DNA of 64,000 nt from a virus: the IMG/VR virus record IMGVR_UViG_3300042562_000678, positions 1-64,000 of that record; one strand, 5' to 3'. Of this stretch, positions 51,188-59,098 are shown in pieces. The translations under genes and the position numbers were made by a program. The stretch's first letter is position 1. Each line of letters opens with the position of its first letter. The notes under the pieces are model-generated. The model searched no databases, was not told the DNA's origin, and worked only from the letters and a program-made list of their open reading frames with translations.

Positions 51188-51625
51188 TCAAGCGCGGGTT
51201 AACCCGCGAGGGTCTTGCACAACAGCATCGACTTGATCGTCGTTAATCAAGCGAAACTCTTTACCGAAAATTTTGAAGCGCGTACCCGAGTAGGTACGTA
51301 CCAGTACAAAGTCGCCTGCCTTGCACCACGCGCCTGCGGGGAACTTGGTGGAGTCTTTGTATGCGTCAGGGCCGACCTTGAGCACAAACAGAACAGTTGT
51401 GGCGTGTTCTTCTTGGCGCATGACGGATGATGCTTTCACCAGATCAAGCTCAGTACCGTCAATCTTTTCAGATATGTCTGGCACCGCACACAGCAGCTTC
51501 CAGCCTGTTGGCTCTGGCAGCATGGTTGCTTTCTCATCGTTGTTTGCGTCTTCTGCCGGGGCATCGACGGGCTGGATTGCTTCAGGCGGGGCAAACTGCC
51601 CTGGTTCAAGTGCGAGTTCACTCAT
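51188..51625 (-). CDS. GroES-like co-chaperonin domain protein
   Basis: 145 residues from ATG 51625. A ~45-residue acidic/Pro-rich lead is followed by 'WKLLCAVPDISEKIDGTELD' and 'ATTVLFVLKVGPDAYKDSTK' (the 'VGPDAY' turn), 'FPAGAWCKAGDFVLVRTYSG' and 'RLINDDQVDAVVQDP'. This strand order and the 'G..F...G.EFRLINDD' ending fit the Cpn10 fold as in phage co-chaperonins of T4 gp31 type. It sits between portal and scaffold, so capsid folding with host GroEL is the likely job. The mobile loop falls around 'KIDGTELDLVKASSVMRQEE'. Confidence 0.75.
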   Translation of the reverse strand: MSELALEPGQFAPPEAIQPVDAPAEDANNDEKATMLPEPTGWKLLCAVPDISEKIDGTELDLVKASSVMRQEEHATTVLFVLKVGPDAYKDSTKFPAGAWCKAGDFVLVRTYSGTRFKIFGKEFRLINDDQVDAVVQDPRGLTRA

Positions 51626-51812
51626 CGGATTTTTCAACTTTCTCTGCAAGGTCAATGATGTAACGCTCTGCGATGGCCAGACCCTGGATGACCCCGCAAA
51701 GTTTTTGGTACTCTTCAAAAGTGCGGCACGAACCCCCCGCGCAGTCATCTGCGTAGTTGTTCATGTCGGTGCGTATTTGTTCGCGCAATACGCGTGCGAA
51801 ATCTTGAATCAT
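51618..51812 (-). CDS. 64-aa helical protein between portal and co-chaperonin
   Basis: Starts in an ATGA overlap with the portal gene and overlaps the next by 8 nt. Sequence 'QIRTDMNNYADDCAGGSCRT' and 'FEEYQKLCGVIQGLAIAERY' is a small helical protein with three Cys, common at this position in related phages. Role unknown, possibly packaging or procapsid. Confidence 0.65.
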   Translation of the reverse strand: MIQDFARVLREQIRTDMNNYADDCAGGSCRTFEEYQKLCGVIQGLAIAERYIIDLAEKVEKSDE

Positions 51813-54322
51813 GCTTTAGGGTTTTCCTTTCGTGGTCGGTTTTCTCTGCGCTTAGCCAACTGTTCGTCAACCCGCAGCAGGGCATCCCCCATCCTTTGCT
51901 GGTTGTTGAACTGTTGTTCTTTTTGGGACATCTGGAACTTGCCCGCGTTTTCTGCCGCTTGGAGTGCCTGATCTTCTTTGTCCATTCTGTACTTGCCGAC
52001 CTTGGCCATGGCGTCCATTTGCAGTTTCTTTTCCTCGATGGCCAGCTTGCCGGTAACTTCCTTGTCCTTGATCTGCGTTTCTTGCTGCTTGATCTGCACT
52101 TCTTGCTGGCGAATTTGCAAATCTTGCTGCTGCATCTTTAGCACGGGGTCTTGCGCTTGCTGCTGGGCTTGCTGCTGCTGGGCTTGCTGTTGGTTTTGCT
52201 GGAGCACTTGCTGTGCAGCTTGCGCCATCATCCCTGACAGAGCCACCTCGATCTGCGGGGGCAGCTTCTCGTCTGCCGGGGGCAGGGGCATACCAAGCTG
52301 CTGCTCGATCTTCTGGCGATAACCAAACCCGACGTGCTCAGCGATGTGCGCCTGCATGGCCGCTTGAATCTGCGGTGCCTTGGGGTTTTGGCCAATCAAC
52401 TGCATGACGATGGGGTCTTGCATGGCCATCGTGTGCACCTTGATGTGGGACTCGTGGTCTTGGTAGAAGAACGCCTTGAGCGGCTCCAACTTAAGCGCGG
52501 CCATGTTCTCAGACACGGGGTCTTTGGGCTTTTGGTCGTCAGGCAGGGGCACGAGCTTGTCTGCGTCCTTGATGCCCAACACCTCCAGCATCTGGCGGTG
52601 CAACTGGGGCAAGTCGTAGATGTCCGGGGCCATCTGTGCCATCTGGATGACTGCTTGGTACTGCACAACCCGCTGGCTCATGGTGGCCGCGTTGGGGTCG
52701 CTCACCGGGATGATGTCAACGTGGTTGTAGTCCTCTTGCTTGGCGCGTCGTGTGGACTTGTCTGGGTCATAGTCGTACTCGGGGTCTGTGTAGTCCCGAA
52801 TCAGCCCGGCCAGCAGTTGCAACTCTTGCTTGAAGCTGTAGTGCAACCGGGCCTGAACCGCGGACATCACCTTCAACTGACGCTCCAGCAGGGCCAGCGT
52901 GGTGCCCACAGGCGCTTGTGCGCTCATGTCTGACACCTTCATATCCGCTGTGGCGGCAAACCGTCTGCCTTCCTCCACGATGGTGCCCAGCAACTGGTAC
53001 AAAACGCCGCTTGGCTCCTTGTACGGCAGGGGCAGGATGTTGTCGCGCAGCGCCCCAGAGCCAATGTCTACGTCCCTGAACTCGCCGGGTTGAATCGGTG
53101 TGTCATCACCCTTAATGCGAAGTCCACGAGATTTGAGGCCTCCTGGGAGGTTCGACAGCGTTCCTGCATCGACAAGCTGACGCATGATGCTGGTGGCTGA
53201 CTTGGCAAACCCGCCGATGAGGTGGAAGAGGCCAAAGCCGTAAGCCCCAAAGCCTGGGATGTATTGGTAGTGGACAAAGTGCTGTCGCTTGAGTCGGAGT
53301 TCATCGTCTTCCTTCCAGTTGCGGCGGATGGCCAACACCTCGTTGGTCCCTTTTATTAGGGTAACTACGTATGGCAGAGCAATGCCAGTTTCTTCTCCGT
53401 CACCGTCTTTGTCTTCGTAGCCGTTCAAGTCCAGGTCAACGTGGCACTCAAAGATGATGTAGCGCTCGTCGTTCAGGTCACTGAACCCGGTCTCCTTGTC
53501 CTTGGCTTTCTGGATGTTGGTCTGCTCCCTGGACGCATCAGGCAACTCAACGTCACGATAGAACCCAGCTTTCTGGAGCTTGACAATCTCGTTCTTGGTC
53601 TTGCGCATCACATGGGTGACGCGGTAGCAGGTGTCCAAGTCCGTGGCCCCGTAGGGCAGGATGATGTCTTCTGCGGGGATGAACATCGACACCTGACGCC
53701 CCAGGCTGGGGTCGTAGTACACCTTCTTGAACGCGCTACCAGTAGCGGGCAGGCTCCACAGCATGCGCTCATGCTCAGGCCGGAACTCACGCATCACTTC
53801 TGTCAGCTCGTAGTTCATGTCGAACTCGACACGCATAGCGGCTTCTTGTTTCTGCGGGGTCTGCTTGCCCAGAATTTTGGTACGCACCGGGCCTTGGGCC
53901 GGGAAGGTCTCCGTGATCGTCTCAGACTGGAAGCGCACAACCGCCTCGGTAATCATCGGGTGGAACACGCCAGACGCGCCGTTCCAAGGTTCTGTGCGCT
54001 CCTCGTACTGGAGGCCCAGCAGCTTCAGCCCTTCTGTGTAGGCTTTCTCCCAGTCCTTGCGGGAGTTCTTGTCGTTCTCGATGTCTCCTGCCAAGTCCCC
54101 GGCCAGGGTCTCCAAGGCAGACTGGTCCATCTCCTCGGCCAAGTTGTCATTGAATGTGTCGTCTTCTTCGTCGCCTGGGCGGATGGACACCTCCAAGTCC
54201 CCGGCGTGGATGTTGACTTCCTCGGGGTCGATGATCTCAATCTCGATCGGCTCTTCTTGCTCTCCCAGTTCGTCGATGCCCTGGGGCTGTTGGTAAAGCG
54301 CTTTGTCGATATTGGTTGCCAT
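51809..54322 (-). CDS. portal protein
   Basis: 837 residues. The core has 'KNSRKDWEKAYTEGLKLLGL' and 'EPWNGASGVFHPMITEAVVR', 'FRPEHERMLWSLPATGSAF', 'HYQYIPGFGAYGFGLFHLIG' and 'APVGTTLALLERQLKVMSAV', the characteristic order of podovirus portals. The C-terminal ~130 residues are a Gln/Lys-rich coiled coil ('QQQAQQQAQDPVLKMQQQD'), the extended barrel of P22-like portals. Twelve copies form the DNA channel and dock the terminase. Confidence 0.9.
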   Translation of the reverse strand: MATNIDKALYQQPQGIDELGEQEEPIEIEIIDPEEVNIHAGDLEVSIRPGDEEDDTFNDNLAEEMDQSALETLAGDLAGDIENDKNSRKDWEKAYTEGLKLLGLQYEERTEPWNGASGVFHPMITEAVVRFQSETITETFPAQGPVRTKILGKQTPQKQEAAMRVEFDMNYELTEVMREFRPEHERMLWSLPATGSAFKKVYYDPSLGRQVSMFIPAEDIILPYGATDLDTCYRVTHVMRKTKNEIVKLQKAGFYRDVELPDASREQTNIQKAKDKETGFSDLNDERYIIFECHVDLDLNGYEDKDGDGEETGIALPYVVTLIKGTNEVLAIRRNWKEDDELRLKRQHFVHYQYIPGFGAYGFGLFHLIGGFAKSATSIMRQLVDAGTLSNLPGGLKSRGLRIKGDDTPIQPGEFRDVDIGSGALRDNILPLPYKEPSGVLYQLLGTIVEEGRRFAATADMKVSDMSAQAPVGTTLALLERQLKVMSAVQARLHYSFKQELQLLAGLIRDYTDPEYDYDPDKSTRRAKQEDYNHVDIIPVSDPNAATMSQRVVQYQAVIQMAQMAPDIYDLPQLHRQMLEVLGIKDADKLVPLPDDQKPKDPVSENMAALKLEPLKAFFYQDHESHIKVHTMAMQDPIVMQLIGQNPKAPQIQAAMQAHIAEHVGFGYRQKIEQQLGMPLPPADEKLPPQIEVALSGMMAQAAQQVLQQNQQQAQQQQAQQQAQDPVLKMQQQDLQIRQQEVQIKQQETQIKDKEVTGKLAIEEKKLQMDAMAKVGKYRMDKEDQALQAAENAGKFQMSQKEQQFNNQQRMGDALLRVDEQLAKRRENRPRKENPKA

Positions 54323-54330
54323 GTCTGTCC

Positions 54331-55866
54331 TTAGTAATACGCCGCCTTACGGCGGAAGTAGATGGGGTCGTCTTTCTCGTCGGTGTCCAAACTGATGAAC
54401 CCGCCTTGGCGAAACCGCAGCAACGCTTGGGAGGTCGTGTCCACGTAGTCGTCATTCTCGCCGTTGGGGAAGGATGCCACCTCCTCGATGACCTCCCTGG
54501 CCCAGCGTGTGTCTGGTGCCCAGACTGTACCTGAAGTGAACAAATCCGCAACCGCGTTCAGACGCACGATCTTGTCGTTGCCCCTGGAGGGGTTGGTCTC
54601 TTGCACAGGTATGCCCATCCTGCGCAGCTCTTGTATCAACGGCGCTCCTGCGGCCTTCTTCTCCACGATGAACGCATCTGGCTCCCATTCCTTGTAGTGC
54701 TTGAGCGCAGTGGCCTTCAACTCAGGAAACTGCATCCGGTCTTTGAACGCATCCAGCAGTATGACCTGCGCGGCATCGTGCTCTTCCTCGTTGTAGAACA
54801 CCCCCCAGGTTGTGCACGCCGAATAGTCAGCGCTGGTCTTGGCTTCAAACGCAGTGTCCCAGGACTGGATGATGTACTCACAGGAGGGCGGCTCTTCGCC
54901 CTCCCAGATGCGCCAGTTCTTTCTGGAGATGATGGCCGCGTTGTCGCTGGTGGGCTGCTGCATGTACTGCGCGTTCCAATACTGGGGGTCGATCGACGCT
55001 TTGGCCGACTTCAACGCAGCCAGGGGCCACTGCTCTGGCCACAGGGACTTCTCGTCGTCCGTGCCTTCGTTCAGTATGGCGGGCAGCTCCACGATCTCCC
55101 AGGGCGGCGCTTCGGGGTTCTTGGTCTGGTAGTCGATCAGCCGCCCGGTCAGGTCCAATTTGCCCCAGCGGGTCATCACCACAATGATTCCGCCCCCTGG
55201 CATCAAGCGCTGGAGGGGTCCGGTCTGGAACCAACTCCACGCCGTGTCAAACGCTAGACGACTGTTGGCTTTTACGTCTTGTTCCGAGTGAGGGTCATCA
55301 ATAACGAACAGATCGGCACCACGGCCAGCCAGAGCACCACCGACACCAGCAGCGTAATACTGACCCCCAGCGCCAGTACCCCATTTTCCAGCAGCTTTTT
55401 GGTCATCGGCAACAACAGTGTGGGGGAAAAGCTCACGGTAATCCTCGCTTGCGATCAAGTTGCGGACCTTGCGGCCAAAGTCTTCGGACAAAGACGCGGT
55501 GTGCGTCCCCATGATGATCTTCTTATTAGGGTATTTACCTAGAAAGTACGCTGGGAACAGGTAAGAACTGAATTCTGACTTGCCCATACGGGGGGCAATG
55601 TTGATGATGACCCGGTTTTTGCGCCCCTCGATCACATCGGTGAAGATTTTGGCCAGTTTCCTGTGGTGTGGACCTACTTTAAACCCCGGATAGACCCGCT
55701 GGGCGAACGGAATCATGTCTTGGCGTGCTGCGGCCACCCCATAGCGCTTCTCGCGCTCCTCCAGCATGTCAAACAGCTCCATCTTCTCCTTGATAGAAAG
55801 AGTCGGGAGCGCCTTTTGAATGGCGGCAACCTCAGTTGGGGAGAGCGTCAGGTCGTTGAGCTTCAT
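54331..55866 (-). CDS. terminase large subunit (ATPase and nuclease)
   Basis: 511 residues. Walker A-type 'NIAPRMGKSE' (~88), coupling 'THTASLSEDF', adenine-binding region 'GTGAGGQYYAAGVGGALAG', Walker B 'LFVIDDPHSE' (~195) and motif III 'MTRWGKLDL' (~235). The RNase H-like nuclease shows 'IQSWDTAFE' (~330) and 'SADYSACTTWGVF', 'DAFIVEKKAAG' (~405) and a final Asp region 'GENDDYVDTTS'. It translocates DNA into the procapsid and cuts it. Confidence 0.95.
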   Translation of the reverse strand: MKLNDLTLSPTEVAAIQKALPTLSIKEKMELFDMLEEREKRYGVAAARQDMIPFAQRVYPGFKVGPHHRKLAKIFTDVIEGRKNRVIINIAPRMGKSEFSSYLFPAYFLGKYPNKKIIMGTHTASLSEDFGRKVRNLIASEDYRELFPHTVVADDQKAAGKWGTGAGGQYYAAGVGGALAGRGADLFVIDDPHSEQDVKANSRLAFDTAWSWFQTGPLQRLMPGGGIIVVMTRWGKLDLTGRLIDYQTKNPEAPPWEIVELPAILNEGTDDEKSLWPEQWPLAALKSAKASIDPQYWNAQYMQQPTSDNAAIISRKNWRIWEGEEPPSCEYIIQSWDTAFEAKTSADYSACTTWGVFYNEEEHDAAQVILLDAFKDRMQFPELKATALKHYKEWEPDAFIVEKKAAGAPLIQELRRMGIPVQETNPSRGNDKIVRLNAVADLFTSGTVWAPDTRWAREVIEEVASFPNGENDDYVDTTSQALLRFRQGGFISLDTDEKDDPIYFRRKAAYY

Positions 55867-56494
55867 CAGCCGTATGTGTGTGAGTGCTAACTTCTATGTC
55901 TTCGATCACAGCAGCGTCTGCGACGCCCATGAACCTGTTGAGCTTGTCCTTGATCTTCTGGTCGATCTCGTCGTCGCTCAGAGACTCCTTCTTGACCTCG
56001 ATCTTGTCGGTGAACAGGCCCACTTCCGTGATTTTTCCCAAAAGACCGAGCGCCTTCAGGCGGATGTTGGCGTTGGGGTTCTCTGCTTCTTCCAACAGTT
56101 TGGCCACGGTGTAGCCCCGAATCTCTTTGGCGCGTTCCACAAACTCCCAGTCGTATGCAGACAACATCCCAACCAGATGCTGCACCGCCGCGGGGGTTTT
56201 TATCTGTGCCAAATGTTTGTGGGTGATCTCTGCTGGAGCCGCAGTAATCATGCCGTTGAAAGACGCCCTGGCTGCGTCAATCTCTGCCTGCGCCACAGCC
56301 GCATCGGTATCCACCGCCCCCAAACCTTTGAGCCAGTCTGTGGTTTTTATTTTGGCGTCCACCAAATCTGCCGGGGACAGTTTGTTTACGGCAACAGTCT
56401 TCCCTTGGTGAGTACTCACCTCGGGGGAGAAATCTATTAAATGATCCAGCATACGCGCATAAGCCCTTGAACCTGCGATGGGGCTAATGTACAC
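55832..56494 (-). CDS. small terminase-like DNA-packaging protein
   Basis: 220 residues from GTG 56494 (an ATG at 56452 is the alternative). The middle is helical with 'PAAVQHLVGMLSAYDWEFVE' and 'IRLKALGLLGKITEVGLFTD', which resembles the middle region of small terminase subunits that ends in an acidic Glu/Asp tail for TerL contact. Its end overlaps terL by 35 nt and it follows a coupled leader mini-gene. Assignment rests on position and helical pattern. Confidence 0.65.
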   Translation of the reverse strand: MYISPIAGSRAYARMLDHLIDFSPEVSTHQGKTVAVNKLSPADLVDAKIKTTDWLKGLGAVDTDAAVAQAEIDAARASFNGMITAAPAEITHKHLAQIKTPAAVQHLVGMLSAYDWEFVERAKEIRGYTVAKLLEEAENPNANIRLKALGLLGKITEVGLFTDKIEVKKESLSDDEIDQKIKDKLNRFMGVADAAVIEDIEVSTHTHTADEAQRPDALPN

Positions 56495-56558
56495 TCAATC
56501 CCGGTAAGTGTGCAAGCAGTTGCCGGTTGGCCTTCGGCCAGCAAGCAAAAATGCTCAT
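56484..56558 (-). CDS. 24-aa leader mini-gene of the late operon
   Basis: ATG 56558 is preceded by GGAGGAGAAGCAA, the strongest ribosome-binding site in this stretch, and TAG lies at 56484-56486. The peptide is hydrophobic-basic (two Trp/Pro-containing turns) and overlaps the GTG start of the small terminase gene by 11 nt, suggesting translational coupling. Short length keeps the call tentative. Confidence 0.5.
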   Translation of the reverse strand: MSIFACWPKANRQLLAHLPGLSVH

Positions 56559-56599
56559 TTGCTTCTCCTCCGGGGGTTTGTGATTATCCCCCTCTTCAA

Positions 56600-56630
56600 C
56601 CCCTGACTGGCAACGGTCAGGGGCTTTTTT
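56600..56630 (+). terminator. intrinsic terminator on the + strand upstream of the late operon
   Basis: Stem CCCCTGAC/GTCAGGGG (8 bp, 8-nt loop) followed by C and six T. On the + strand this is a textbook rho-independent terminator, yet no + strand gene ends here. It could stop a short antisense RNA or block stray rightward transcription from the late region. In the leftward transcript it would be a 5'-leader hairpin. Confidence 0.8.
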
Positions 56631-56639
56631 CATTTGGGG

Positions 56640-57001
56640 GGTGTTGGCTGGTAGTTCCCCTTTTCCACTTGCGTGTGCCTACACGGCTCCTCATTTAAAC
56701 CAAGCCTCTCTATTGGTCACCAACATGCGCAGTATACCCCCCTGTCAATCGTTGGACAAGGGTTTTGTAGAATTTTTTAAAAAATTTATGGGGGTAGTGG
56801 GTAAGTATTACAAAAGATTGGTTTATGGCTGGGGAATAGTGTTCTGGCTGGCTAGTATGGCTTGTTTATATATGGGTTGGTGGGGGTAGGGTGGGGTTCA
56901 GGGGGTGGCTCCAGACCATGTTTTAAACCCCGTCATGTGATACTGAAAGTGTCCGAGGGGGAAACCCTGGAGACATTCCTTAACTTAACTGGAGAAGCAA
57001 C
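56640..57001. other. divergent control region between late and right-arm operons
   Basis: About 360 nt without a gene, holding the leftward promoter, an AT-rich tract around 56768-56795 and G-rich runs on the + strand (56876-56905). A rightward promoter for the 57002 gene must be here or be phage-specific, but I see no convincing sigma-70 pair on the + strand. Confidence 0.5.
56731..56759 (-). promoter_or_regulatory. probable late promoter (leftward, sigma-70 type)
   Basis: Read on the - strand: TTGTCC (-35, 4 of 6), 17-nt spacer, TATACT (-10, 5 of 6). It is correctly placed and oriented to drive terminase, capsid and all leftward genes. The spacer contains a second TTGACA at a wrong distance. 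The start of transcription would be near 56724. Confidence 0.6.
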
Positions 57002-57457
57002 ATGAACCAATCGAAAGTAACTATGGCTGTGTTCAGCCAACGCCTTGCCGCCAAGCAGAAGGGTGAGGATCGTCTGTTGGAGGAAGCCACACGCCCCTTC
57101 CACAAGCACTACCAAAAGCTTAACGCCGAGGGGCAGACAGCCTACCGCACCGAGTGGATGCTCAACGCATTCATCGGGGCGTTGAAGGTGTCGGAGAAGA
57201 AAGCCGGAGAGATTCTCTCCCAGAGCAGGGATGACCGCACCAAAGACCAGCAGGCTGTGTACTACCGAGCAAGCAACTCATTCAAGTACCACATCGTTCG
57301 GGCGGAGTCCACCCAGGCGCCAGAGTCTCCCAGCCACGCTCGTGTGGCTGTGCCCAAGGTCAAGGTTGAGCAGGCGGTCAAGTTGTTTGCGGGGATGACC
57401 CGTGAGCAGATCAACGCCTTGGTTGATCGCGCCTTGTCTCAGATCACCTTCGAGTAA
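57002..57457 (+). CDS. 151-aa right-arm protein, unknown function
   Basis: RBS GGAGAAGCAAC directly ahead of ATG. Lys/Arg/Glu-rich helical protein: 'MAVFSQRLAAKQKGEDRLLE', 'ALKVSEKKAGEILSQSRDD' and a C-terminal helix 'EQAVKLFAGMTREQINALV'. It contains one copy of the palindrome inside its codons (57206-57220). The first gene of the rightward arm, a position often held by regulators or host-takeover proteins. No family recognised. Confidence 0.6.
   Translation: MNQSKVTMAVFSQRLAAKQKGEDRLLEEATRPFHKHYQKLNAEGQTAYRTEWMLNAFIGALKVSEKKAGEILSQSRDDRTKDQQAVYYRASNSFKYHIVRAESTQAPESPSHARVAVPKVKVEQAVKLFAGMTREQINALVDRALSQITFE
57206..57220. promoter_or_regulatory. palindrome copy 1 (within CDS)
   Basis: GGAGAGATTCTCTCC: seven-base arms around a central T, identical to the core of five further copies in the right arm. 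Being inside codons, it is the copy least likely to be a promoter operator. Confidence 0.6.
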
Positions 57458-57460
57458 TCC

Positions 57461-57475
57461 GGAGAGATTCTCTCC
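57461..57475. promoter_or_regulatory. palindrome copy 2, 3 nt after a stop codon
   Basis: Same GGAGAGATTCTCTCC core with flanking CC and CCC. It precedes the intrinsic terminator at 57482. As RNA it could form a 7-bp stem with a 3-nt loop. Confidence 0.65.
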
Positions 57476-57481
57476 CAAGCG

Positions 57482-57512
57482 ACAACGGCGTCCTGCGCCG
57501 TTGTTTCTTTTC
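57482..57512 (+). terminator. intrinsic terminator after the 57002 gene
   Basis: Perfect 9-bp stem ACAACGGCG/CGCCGTTGT, 5-nt loop, then TTCTTTTCC. It ends the first right-arm transcript, so genes from 57592 onward need readthrough or their own promoter. Confidence 0.8.
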
Positions 57513-57591
57513 CTGTCCAACGGGAATTCTTACAGCGCATCCCACAAGGGTGTGCTGTGGGGACTATCCTGTCCGCTACTTGGAGAATCAA

Positions 57592-57735
57592 ATGCCCCTG
57601 TACAAAAACAACCCCTACCTGTGCGTCCTCGAGACGCACGACACCTTCTTTGATGCGGCACACGAACAAGCCCTCGATGGCGAATTCGTGGACAGCGACA
57701 CCCTCCTTGCCTTCCTCGCAGGTGGAGAACTGTAG
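57592..57735 (+). CDS. 47-aa acidic hypothetical protein
   Basis: RBS TTGGAGAATCAA before ATG 57592; the longer frame from 57550 starts before that site. Sequence 'LCVLETHDTFFDAAHEQALD' and an acidic helical end. Function unknown. Confidence 0.55.
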   Translation: MPLYKNNPYLCVLETHDTFFDAAHEQALDGEFVDSDTLLAFLAGGEL

Positions 57736-57795
57736 GAACCTCCGCAAGCACAGCGTGCTGTGCTTGCTGGGCAACCCTGCGCCTTGCAGAACCCT

Positions 57796-57812
57796 GGGAG
57801 AGATTCTCTCCC
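57796..57812. promoter_or_regulatory. palindrome copy 3, 17 nt before a start codon
   Basis: GGGAGAGATTCTCTCCC: full eight-base arms around T. It lies just ahead of the GGAGAAGCAAC ribosome-binding site of the next gene, where a bound protein or an RNA hairpin could affect initiation. Confidence 0.7.
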
Positions 57813-57829
57813 GCAACTGGAGAAGCAAC

Positions 57830-58045
57830 ATGAAAAAGCACACCAACCTGACCATCAACGGAGTGGTCATCAAGTCCTACATCCCCTGCCTTGAGCGGGG
57901 CGGCAAACGCTGGCGCGAAGTCCAGATGTGGGAGACCTGCGTAGGGCGTGAAGCACGCCTTCACACAAGCGCAGAAGTCTGCGCCAACTACCTCGAATCC
58001 ATCGGAGTACCCATTCCGCACCAACTTAGTGCACAAACTGCCTAG
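57830..58045 (+). CDS. 71-aa basic hypothetical protein
   Basis: RBS GGAGAAGCAAC. Sequence 'MKKHTNLTINGVVIKSYIPC' then 'ERGGKRWREVQMWETCVGRE' and a helical C-terminus with a third Cys. Beta-hairpin plus helix character. No family recognised. Confidence 0.6.
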   Translation: MKKHTNLTINGVVIKSYIPCLERGGKRWREVQMWETCVGREARLHTSAEVCANYLESIGVPIPHQLSAQTA

Positions 58046-58081
58046 TTTTTAAGCAAAAAATAGCTATCCCAGATTAGATGC

Positions 58082-58367
58082 ACTTTCCCCCCGCGTGGAC
58101 AAGCGTAAGTGCTTGATTCATATACAGCGTGGGCACACACTGTCCTATCTATCTATCTATATTTATATAGATATAGATATAGAGATGTGTACTCGTGCGC
58201 GTTCAGAATTGCCGGATTTATCAGCTTGAGAAACCTGGCATGAGTTAGCGGGAAAGACTCTCTCCCATTTGCTATAGTGCACTTCCCAAACAGATAGATA
58301 GAGTGGACAGTACAGCGCATACCCGCGTACAATCAAGCACTTGCAACTGTCCAAACGGGGGGAAAGT
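58082..58367. repeat. ~285-bp imperfect dyad with AT-rich interior (origin or control candidate)
   Basis: Outer arms 58082-58118 and 58331-58367 are inverted repeats matching at 31 of 37 positions, including perfect 12-nt ends (ACTTTCCCCCCG and AAGTGCTTGATT). Inner arms near 58139-58158 and 58292-58311 match again at about 18 of 20 (ACTGTCC then CTATCTATCT). Both pairs share one centre near 58225. The interior holds TATA/GATA-rich microsatellite (58145-58192), palindrome copy 4 and a promoter-like box. No gene lies in 58046-58409. Confidence 0.85.
58250..58278 (+). promoter_or_regulatory. candidate operator-controlled promoter with palindrome copy 4
   Basis: GGGAAAGACTCTCTCCC (one arm mismatch, 58250-58266) lies where the -35 element would be for an extended -10, TGCTATAGT (TATAGT at 58273-58278). 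A protein bound to the palindrome would cover the -35 region. This would drive 58410 onward. The -35 itself is not recognisable. Confidence 0.45.
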
Positions 58368-58409
58368 TGCTCTAATCATGGATACTTACAGACCGAAAAA
58401 GGACACATC

Positions 58410-59069
58410 ATGCCAAAAGGACTATCGAGCTACACCCAAATGAGTGAGCGCGACTTGCACAACGCACTGAGCAAGCGGTACGACTCGCCCGAAGCGGTCG
58501 AGCTGGTGAAAGAGCAAGTGCGTGAAATGCGGAAAAATCTCAAGGCACAACGCGCACACAAGCGCCAGCTTGACCACACCTGGGGGGAATTCATTGCGCC
58601 GCTCATGCACGAGCGCAAGGTCGTGCGCTCCATGCTGGGCTACAAAGCGGCAAAATCTGGGGATGCCCGCACGCTTGCCTTGCAAGCCTACATCCAGGTG
58701 CTCGACACACTGCGCGGCAAGCTTGAGTTACTCAAGAGGGAAAAATCTCAAACACCCATGCAGTTGAACCCCGAGCGCACGCACTGGTGCGACCATGTGC
58801 CGTCTCACATCAGGGAACGCGTGATTGCCTTGTTCGATGCCATACCGCCTGTAGTACGAGCAAAGCGCAAGCGCCCATTTGAGCGGACAGTGCCCGCCAT
58901 CCTGCACAACAAGCAAAGGGACAGGCTACTCAGGCGCACGACCAAAGACCTGGAGCGGGCGCAGACCGAGGGGGACAAAGACCGCATAGAGCAAATCAGT
59001 CAAGCGCTTGACACCATCAAGCGTCTGCCCATGGGCGAACCTGTGCCAACAACATGGCATGGACTGTGA
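58410..59069 (+). CDS. 219-aa basic helical protein, unknown function
   Basis: ATG 58410 is behind AAAGGA; the upstream in-frame part from 58341 lies in the dyad and is rejected. The protein is Arg/Lys/Glu-rich and helical: 'AVELVKEQVREMRKNLKAQR', 'LALQAYIQVLDTLRGKLELL', with a central Cys/His region 'ERTHWCDHVPSHIRERV' and a C-terminal coiled coil. High basic charge allows nucleic-acid binding. No known family is visible. Confidence 0.6.
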   Translation: MPKGLSSYTQMSERDLHNALSKRYDSPEAVELVKEQVREMRKNLKAQRAHKRQLDHTWGEFIAPLMHERKVVRSMLGYKAAKSGDARTLALQAYIQVLDTLRGKLELLKREKSQTPMQLNPERTHWCDHVPSHIRERVIALFDAIPPVVRAKRKRPFERTVPAILHNKQRDRLLRRTTKDLERAQTEGDKDRIEQISQALDTIKRLPMGEPVPTTWHGL

Positions 59070-59098
59070 CCTTGACGGGTGTCAGGGGAAACATTCAC

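Noticed and set aside
56510-56889. Short + strand frames in the divergent region
   Set aside because: No ribosome-binding sites, low-complexity residues, and they run across the terminator and promoter.
58145-58192. CTAT/GATA microsatellite considered as a set of promoters
   Set aside because: Several TATA-like hexamers occur only because of the repeat; no -35 at proper distance, so not called individually.
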